Origin: Liolophura sinensis
Taxonomy: Eukaryota > Mollusca > Polyplacophora > Chitonida > Chitonidae
Assembly: GCF_032854445.1 (NCBI RefSeq)
Contig: NC_088302.1
Span: 13,573,338 to 13,637,337 of the forward strand
Direction of reading: 5' to 3'
Length of the DNA stretch: 64,000 bases
In this document: positions 57,736 through 64,000 of the stretch, in pieces
How positions within the stretch are numbered: the stretch's first letter is position 1
How the letters are laid out: every line of letters starts with the position of its first letter
Program-made: the position numbers and the translations under genes
The notes under the pieces: generated by a model
Told to the model about the DNA's origin: nothing
The model's input: the letters and a program-made list of their open reading frames with translations, nothing else
The model's database searches: none

Positions 57736-58995
57736 TTAATATTATAAACTTTTGCAGTAGGCCTACAAGCAGTGCTATTTTAGTTATATTGGACAAAAAT
57801 CTTATAATACTTTACACTTTCGATCCTGAAACAAATATTCAGTAGGACATCTTTCTACCTTCCAAACAAACCTCACAATGTCTAAGATCAATAGAACTTT
57901 CAGAATCAGATAAAAGGAGTCATGTTGTAGTTGTTGGCAAAACATTAAGTCAAATACAGTATTCATGTATACTGCATGCTGTATGAGTACTGCATGTGTT
58001 CAGGTTTCAATGGAAAAAAAAAATCAAAACAAAGCCTGTATGGTGAGACCAGCACATACACTGTAATGATTGATGGCAGATATGAGCTTCCATAGTTTTC
58101 AACACACGCATGATTTTATGCAGTGGCCTGTGTCAGTGTGTGGTTAGATCCACATCTACTTCATCACATCTAATTTACATTAGTCATGTGTAATGTACTC
58201 CACATGGCGGGTAACACCTGTTGCTATGGTTACCCATCTAGCACCCCAGCTGGCCGGTCATTAGCACATGGCATTAGCACAAAATGTAGAAAAAATGGAC
58301 TGGACAAAGCGTTTTTTTTTATAAAGCTAACGTATTGGAATTGCTAAGATGTAGAAGGCTAGTACAATGCTAGTATAGTAATAAAGAATCCGGAAGATAT
58401 ACATGGATTAGCAAGGATGTGAACATGTTTGATGATGCAACTTTGTTAGATGCACTAGTCAACCTTCTACTCTGGTATTAGAAGTTACATAATTTTGTTG
58501 CAAATTAACTTTGAAAGGATGTTAAAAAAAAAAAGGACATACCATATTTGTAACACTTGCACAAGGATCAAATTAGCAAGGGTAGCTTTGGGTATGCACC
58601 CAAATAAATGAAGAATATATATGTACAGTGTGTTTGCCTTCCTTGAGTGTTTTTTTTTTTGACAGAAAAGGGTCGAAATGCAGTAGGAGCACCAAGTGCA
58701 GCACACTGCAGTAATTTCATCAGGGGTCTGAAACTTTAACAGCTAATATGTTGTTTATAATGTCTGCAGTTTTCATTCTTAATTTTAGTCTAGTTAAACG
58801 GAGAAGAAATGCTTTCCTGTTTTATACCATGACTGTATGCAGCCTGAAAGCCAAGCAAAAGCTTTTGGGAATTTCAAAGCTGTTTACGGAGTAAGTGGAA
58901 TTTGAATAAAAAAAAATGTTGATAATTAGGTCCCAGATTTGTTAAAGAACAGTTGAATATACATGGACAGAGTGTACATGTACAGCACAAGTGTG

Positions 58996-59219
58996 CACCC
59001 TAATTCCTTGACATTTTTGCATCTCAAAGATCAACTTTCAGTACAATTTATACACATTTCTGATTTGATTTTGGGGGCAAAACTACATGGGTTGGATTGG
59101 CCAGTTTCATGGCTTCACAGAAAGTAGAATTTTATCAGTCAACACTTAATAAAGCCTTCAGAATATGCTTGAATAAAGACCTTTGCAAACATGCGAAAAG
59201 GTTGAATAATTACTTTACC
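58996..59219 (+). mobile_element. MITE family 2, copy 2
   Basis: CACCCTAATTCCTTGAC, TTGGCCAGTTTCATGGCTTC, TTTTATCAGTCAACACTTAA, GCCTTCAGAATATGCTTGAA and GCGAAAAGGTTGAATAATTA match the 63147 copy in the same order. Confidence 0.78.
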
Positions 59220-59223
59220 TGCG

Positions 59224-59229
<6 letters not shown>

Positions 59230-59266
<37 letters not shown>
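59230..59266. repeat. (TA)n microsatellite
   Basis: About 18 TA dinucleotides, directly after the right end of a MITE 2 copy. Confidence 0.97.
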
Positions 59267-59269
<3 letters not shown>

Positions 59270-61843
59270 CACAAGGTATTGTTTTTTGTTATACATATCT
59301 ACTGCCTGTTCACCCTAAATCCTCAACAAAATCCATCACAGACATAGTGCATGTTTTGGCATATCACAGGAATGTTACCTTATATGGACAGGTAATTAAT
59401 TAACTTCTGTGAAGTTTATATGTGCCTCTGCTTGAGCAGTACATTTTACTCTTCAAATTCTGATGAATTTTGTTTTGCAAATTTCAACAAAAGTTATGCT
59501 TTGCTGGTGGAATGTGTTGAGGATTTAAGGTAGTCATTGATTTACTGAGAAGTCCAAAAGTGTAAAGTGTAAAATCTCTTCCAATATTTGTACAGCATAA
59601 GCCACATCTCTTCAAATATATATGATATGCTTGCTCACTAGTTATGTATTCATGTACAGAGTACATGTAGGTCTTTGTCACTTTGAATAACAGGACTTGA
59701 GAAACACAACCCTTGAAAGTTAAAACAGATCCGGGTCTTCGTGGGTTGAAATGAAGGCATTTTAGGGGCGAAGTGCTCATTATATACATTTCTGTGTTGG
59801 CTCTTAGAAAATTTGATGAGTTCTGTTTAATTGCACTTTTCCCAAGGATCCAAATTGGGTATCATTGGCAACTGTGCTCAAGCTGACTTCAATATATTGA
59901 ATCTTTGGACTCTGGATCTTTGGTTTTATTATTTCTGTTCATAGTATTACCAGTCCATATTACTGCATATAGCTGGGCTAATGGTATTGCAGTCAGGAAG
60001 GTCACAATGGTAGTTGGTAACACAAGGAGTGCTTAGTCATGCCAGGAATGGTCCCCTGGAGGCTGGAGAACTGATGTGGTGATTGAGCTATATTTGTATG
60101 ATACAGCTCAACTCTGACCCCCCAGTACCAGGAGCATCTGTCCACAGACCAGCTGTACCACATCCAGTGTGAACATGGGGAATGTCTCTGTGCCACAGAC
60201 TGGACCATACATGTATGGACTCCAGCTGGATTATCCAAACAGTACTGTTAAGTCAAGAGCCTTGAACAGAGCTTCATTTCTGCTGGGCTCTAATCCTTTT
60301 GGCAAGCAGGCGCCCAGTGGCACCTTTTGGTCAATATAGCAAAACCATCAAAAATATCTACCCTGCATCCTGATTGACGTGCCCATCTTTTTTCAAAAGC
60401 AGTTATCATGTTTAAAGGTTTTAAGATCAAGCTGTAGTTATGTATTAGATCCTAGAAAAGCTTAGTTTTTATTTTAGCTTTTCTTATCACATTAATGGTT
60501 GTAATATTATCAAAGCAGCACCTGCTTGCACAAAGAGGTTGTGTCTAAATGTACCATTGATTATAGGCCCTACAGTTGAGTTTAGTTTACAATTAATTGT
60601 TAAAATAAGTAATGCCGCTTTGCACATAGGAATTGTAAGGTAATTATAACTTTACAGATTTATGGTTGGGATCCTACGCCAGATTTGACATGTACATCAT
60701 GGTGGTCTCTATATGGAGACTTATTCTTCGTTTTATTTTAGTAGAGTCAATTAATTAACAATTCCGCAGCTAATGACAACAACATGTGAACAAAATTCCT
60801 GTAACATCTCTTTGAGACAATTGAGTTGCACATCTGTACAAACATTCACAAATTACTAACTAACAGGCTACCGAAGTCCAGTATTTGTACTTAACATTTG
60901 GTTTTGGTGTGATTGTGTGTTACAATAGGGTCGACCTGCTGATAAATTGTTGATAATCAGTTGTGACTATCATACTCATACCGTACGATCCCCTTAATTG
61001 TCTAAGATTGTAAGTTAGCTCTGTGATTGCGATCTCAGTGATTTCCAGTCAACTTAGGCTTACCATTTCTTTGTACAAGAAACCTATGTTGAGAGTGGAA
61101 ATTACAATAAAAAAGCAGTACTATCTAATTTTAAAAAAAATTCTAATTTATAAAACCTTTTAGAATAACTATCTAAACCTTGGTGTGGTGTGCATGCATA
61201 AGCAGATCTGTGAAAGGTTTCAAAGTTTGTATTTGTATTTCATGAACAAGATGTGTGAGAGGTTTCAGAGTTTATATTTGTGTTGTGTTGCAGTTGAAAT
61301 ATTAGGTCATTTAGAAACTAGGTCGATTCTTAAAATAAGCTTAAGGCTTAATTGTTTTTACAGACAGCAGAGTAGTTCCCCCCCATGGTGTGTGTATTTT
61401 TTATCTTCTTAAATTTGGAACGTCTGGCCTCTCATTCCATGGATGTCTTGCTGCCAATAAAAAGGAACCTGATATTTTGTTCAGGAACATTTTTGGGTCT
61501 CCAGGACTGTTTTTGTTGTGTGAACTCTGTCTTAGTGAACATCAGTGTTTTGATTCTCATTGCATGCTATGGGAAATAACTACATCACAACTGCCATGTC
61601 AGATTTGCCTCATGGTGGTCTTTATAGTTTAATTTCTGTGTGTACATTTTTTTGCATTTATCAGAAGTTTTTGTTTACTTTTTTTTGCATTCCTTCATAT
61701 ATGTGTTGTTTCTATGCATTATATAGTACTTAGCATGGCATTGGCTCGGTACAGTTATAGAATTTATTTGCTCCTGCTATATTGCGCATATCTACAGGCA
61801 ATACATGTAAAGGCAGTGTACATATTCTGAAAGCAAGTCCTTG

Positions 61844-62106
61844 GTGCCTCCTTGGCCAAGCTGGTTAGCATGCCAGTGGGGCGCATGATCCAGGAGCCTT
61901 ATCCTAATGCAGTCGCTGTGAGTTCAAGTCCAGCTCATGCTGGCATTCTGTCCAGCCGTATGTTGGAAGGCCTGCCAGGAACCTGTAGATAGTTGTGGGT
62001 TTCCCCCTTGGCTCTGCCTGCGTTCCTCTCACCATAATGCTGCTCATCATCATATAAGTGAAATACATACTCTTGAGTTTGGCACAAAACACCAATCCAA
62101 CAAAAT
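61844..62106 (+). repeat. SINE-A, full length
   Basis: Head GGTGCCTCCTTGGCCAAGCT and GGTTAGCATGCC, B box GTGAGTTCAAGTCCAGC, central module, core (ACCATAATGCTG) and CACAAAACACCAATCCAACA tail. Confidence 0.9.
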
Positions 62107-62234
62107 TTATAATTCTTATCTACCCATAGTCCAATCTGGTGTTTCAACCCATGCTATAATGGTAAAGAATGAACGTGTGACATTTTGAATTTCCACAGCC
62201 AGTGTCCAAATCACATTAGATTACAGCAAATAAA

Positions 62235-62267
62235 ACACACACACGCACACACACACACACACACACA
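62235..62267. repeat. (CA)n microsatellite
   Basis: An ACACAC run with a single G interruption. Confidence 0.95.
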
Positions 62268-62634
62268 TGTTCATGGATGGTCTCTGTTGTTTGTCACTAA
62301 CTAATATATTCTTCTGACACAATCCAAATTAGATTTTGACACTTTTTTCTTCTATTTTCTGGGACAAACACTTGATTCCAGCAAAATTTCATTGCAAAAA
62401 TGGTAGCTCCAAAAATTTTGACCAATAACTTGGCAGGATGAAAACTGACATTAACCAATAAAATTATTCAAATTGAAAGCGCAGAATGTCAGAATTGCAA
62501 TTCTGCCTACACACAAAGATTAAACAATGGCGAACATTCACTTCTGGTCACACATACATGTACATCAGTGGTATGTGTAGAGAGACCAGATTGGACTAGG
62601 TGTAGATAAGAGCTGTGCTGTATGACTGGTTGGG

Positions 62635-62957
62635 TTTTGAGTCCTGTCTGGTGTCCTCAACATGGGATCCTGGGTCGAGTCACACCTTAAAGCTTAAAAG
62701 AGGAAGTTGTAACTGCCTTGCTTGGCGTTCAGCATGAAGGGCACAGTGCAACGACTGTTGACCCATATCAGTATAATGCCTCGGGCAGGGCGCCTTACTT
62801 GCCTTCGGTAAGGCATTTCAGTGAAGCAGCACTGGATAAAAGAGTGTGGAAAAATCCGTCCTGCAACAAGGAGGCACATTACATGCACTCTAAGGATTCA
62901 TTCATCGTCATATGACTGAAAAATTGTTAAGTACGATGAAAAAAAACTCACTCACTC
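62635..62957 (+). repeat. SINE-B, long copy
   Basis: GTCTGGTGTCCTCAACATGG near the left and TGCAACAAGGAGGCACATTA, CATGCACTCTAAGGATTC, then CATCGTCATATGACTGAAAA and ATTGTTAAGTACGATG and an ACTCACTCACT end. The middle contains GTAAGGCATTTCAGTGAAGC. It resembles an abundant element I associate with gastropod genomes. Confidence 0.75.
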
Positions 62958-63146
62958 TTTAACATGGGTTTCCTGTGGATCAGTATGCTAAGCATGTGAC
63001 CATTGGCAATGGCTTGCTGCAATGAAATTATGATATATGATATATGAACAAAAATTATGATTAGAAATTTCTTTTCCAAGTGTTGATATGGTGTGGTGAA
63101 GATGGATTAATAATTCATTACAGATCTACTTGTACATGTAACAGTA

Positions 63147-63364
63147 TACCCTAATTCATCAACCTTTTCGCATACGAAAGGGCAACTTTCAGTGCAATTT
63201 ATGCACATTTTGAATTTGATTTTGGAGACAAAACTTTGTGTTTGCATTGGCCAGTTTCAGGCTTCACAAGAAGTATGATTTTATCAGTCAACACAGAATA
63301 ATGCCTTCAGAATATGCCTGGATAAACATCTTGCAAGCATGTGAAAAGGTGAAGAATTACGGTA
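63147..63364 (+). mobile_element. MITE family 2, copy 3
   Basis: The ends TACCCTAATTCATCAACCTT and TTCGCAT versus GTGAAAAGGTGAAGAATTAC and GGTA are imperfect inverted repeats. The interior matches the copy at 58996 nearly throughout. Confidence 0.78.
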
Positions 63365-64000
63365 TATGGAGTTGAAATTTTTGGGTCTCCATGTGTAGGC
63401 TTTCACCTGCATTTTGTCGCATATAAATCAGCCAGATTGTTACAAGTGTCAAAATGTCCTTGCTTTCCGTCTGCAAACTGGCATGCCTGAGGCATGCAAG
63501 GCGACAAAATGCCCATAAACAGGTGTTTACTCATTCCTAAGATCTAAATGCTGACCCTGAGCAGAGTTAAAACTGCATGTGCGTGCTAGGGAGGTGAACA
63601 TTATGTAAACTTGGCAGGGGTTATACTCTAGATTCAGGGCCTTACAGGATTACCTTTCTCTTTTTACCCTCTCTCCCTGGAGTGTACTGTGTAACTCTCT
63701 TGTCACATGTAACATTTATGTACACGCACAGCTTTTTAAGTTGCTCACGTACATTCACGGAGATCGTGTATATGTGGTCATTAAGAGTGGGACCTTGAAT
63801 GAAGCTTCATTATTCATTTACATGCATTGTACATGTGTGTGTAGCTCGAGAGTTCAAATCTATATTTTGTCAATTTGTTTTTTTTTCTTCTTTACTATAA
63901 ATGGATTCACCATGCTCGCAACATTTCCCTAAAAGTGAAGAAAAAATAAAAATGAAACACTTTTGAACTATAAATTTTGTTTCAGAAGTCAGTGTTTTTG

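Larger units (their letters stand above)
41181..64000 (+). other. CHSY1 intron 1 (incomplete)
   Basis: From the GTAAGT donor to the window end there is no segment resembling the second CHSY exon in any frame. The stretch is therefore one intron of at least 22.8 kb, unless an unseen gene lies within it. It is filled with SINEs, MITEs, minisatellites and AT-rich DNA. Many short open frames occur, none with a recognisable family. Confidence 0.75.

Noticed and set aside
63970-64000. Acceptor-like TTTTGTTTCAG at 63975-63985 as start of CHSY1 exon 2
   Set aside because: The 15 bases that follow (AAGTCAGTGTTTTTG) do not encode anything like the expected LRKLMYQNY-type start in any frame.

Overview
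The window is eukaryotic animal DNA, AT-rich, with GT/AG introns and many short interspersed repeats. The dominant repeat is a tRNA-headed SINE whose 3' module resembles SINE tails I associate with molluscs. A lophotrochozoan, most likely a mollusc, is the best guess. This rests on repeat pattern recognition and not on a database match.

Three protein-coding loci can be supported. (1) 63-3153, plus strand: a two-exon chondroitin sulfate synthase-like gene. Both glycosyltransferase domains and both DXD motifs are present, but the reading frame breaks once near the N-terminus and once near the C-terminus. (2) 13817-31197, minus strand: a complete ten-exon orthologue of RPRD2, an RNA polymerase II CTD-interacting protein. 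All exon phases agree and the predicted protein has 1005 residues. (3) 40212-41180, plus strand: the first coding exon of an intact chondroitin sulfate synthase (CHSY1 type). It ends at a donor in the same place and phase as the intron of gene 1. Its second exon is not in the remaining 22.8 kb, so the window ends inside a very long intron. The two CHSY loci are therefore same-strand paralogues about 37 kb apart, with RPRD2 between them on the opposite strand.

Layout: 1-3153 CHSY-like gene; 3154-13443 intergenic, repeat-rich; 13444-31197 RPRD2, whose introns are full of SINEs and include a roughly 1 kb foldback in intron 1; 31198-40211 intergenic, with SINEs, MITEs and the presumed promoters of RPRD2 and CHSY1; 40212-41180 CHSY1 exon 1; 41181-64000 CHSY1 intron 1, holding SINEs, MITEs, a pogo-like TIR element and several minisatellites.

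Functionally, the CHSY enzymes would act in the Golgi lumen, polymerising alternating GlcA and GalNAc in chondroitin. RPRD2 is a nuclear transcription factor. Nothing in the sequence suggests that the two functions are linked. I found no rRNA gene, genuine tRNA gene, CRISPR array or bacterial-type feature. Exon coordinates come from reading splice sites and frame by eye, with family comparison from memory. No alignment program was run.
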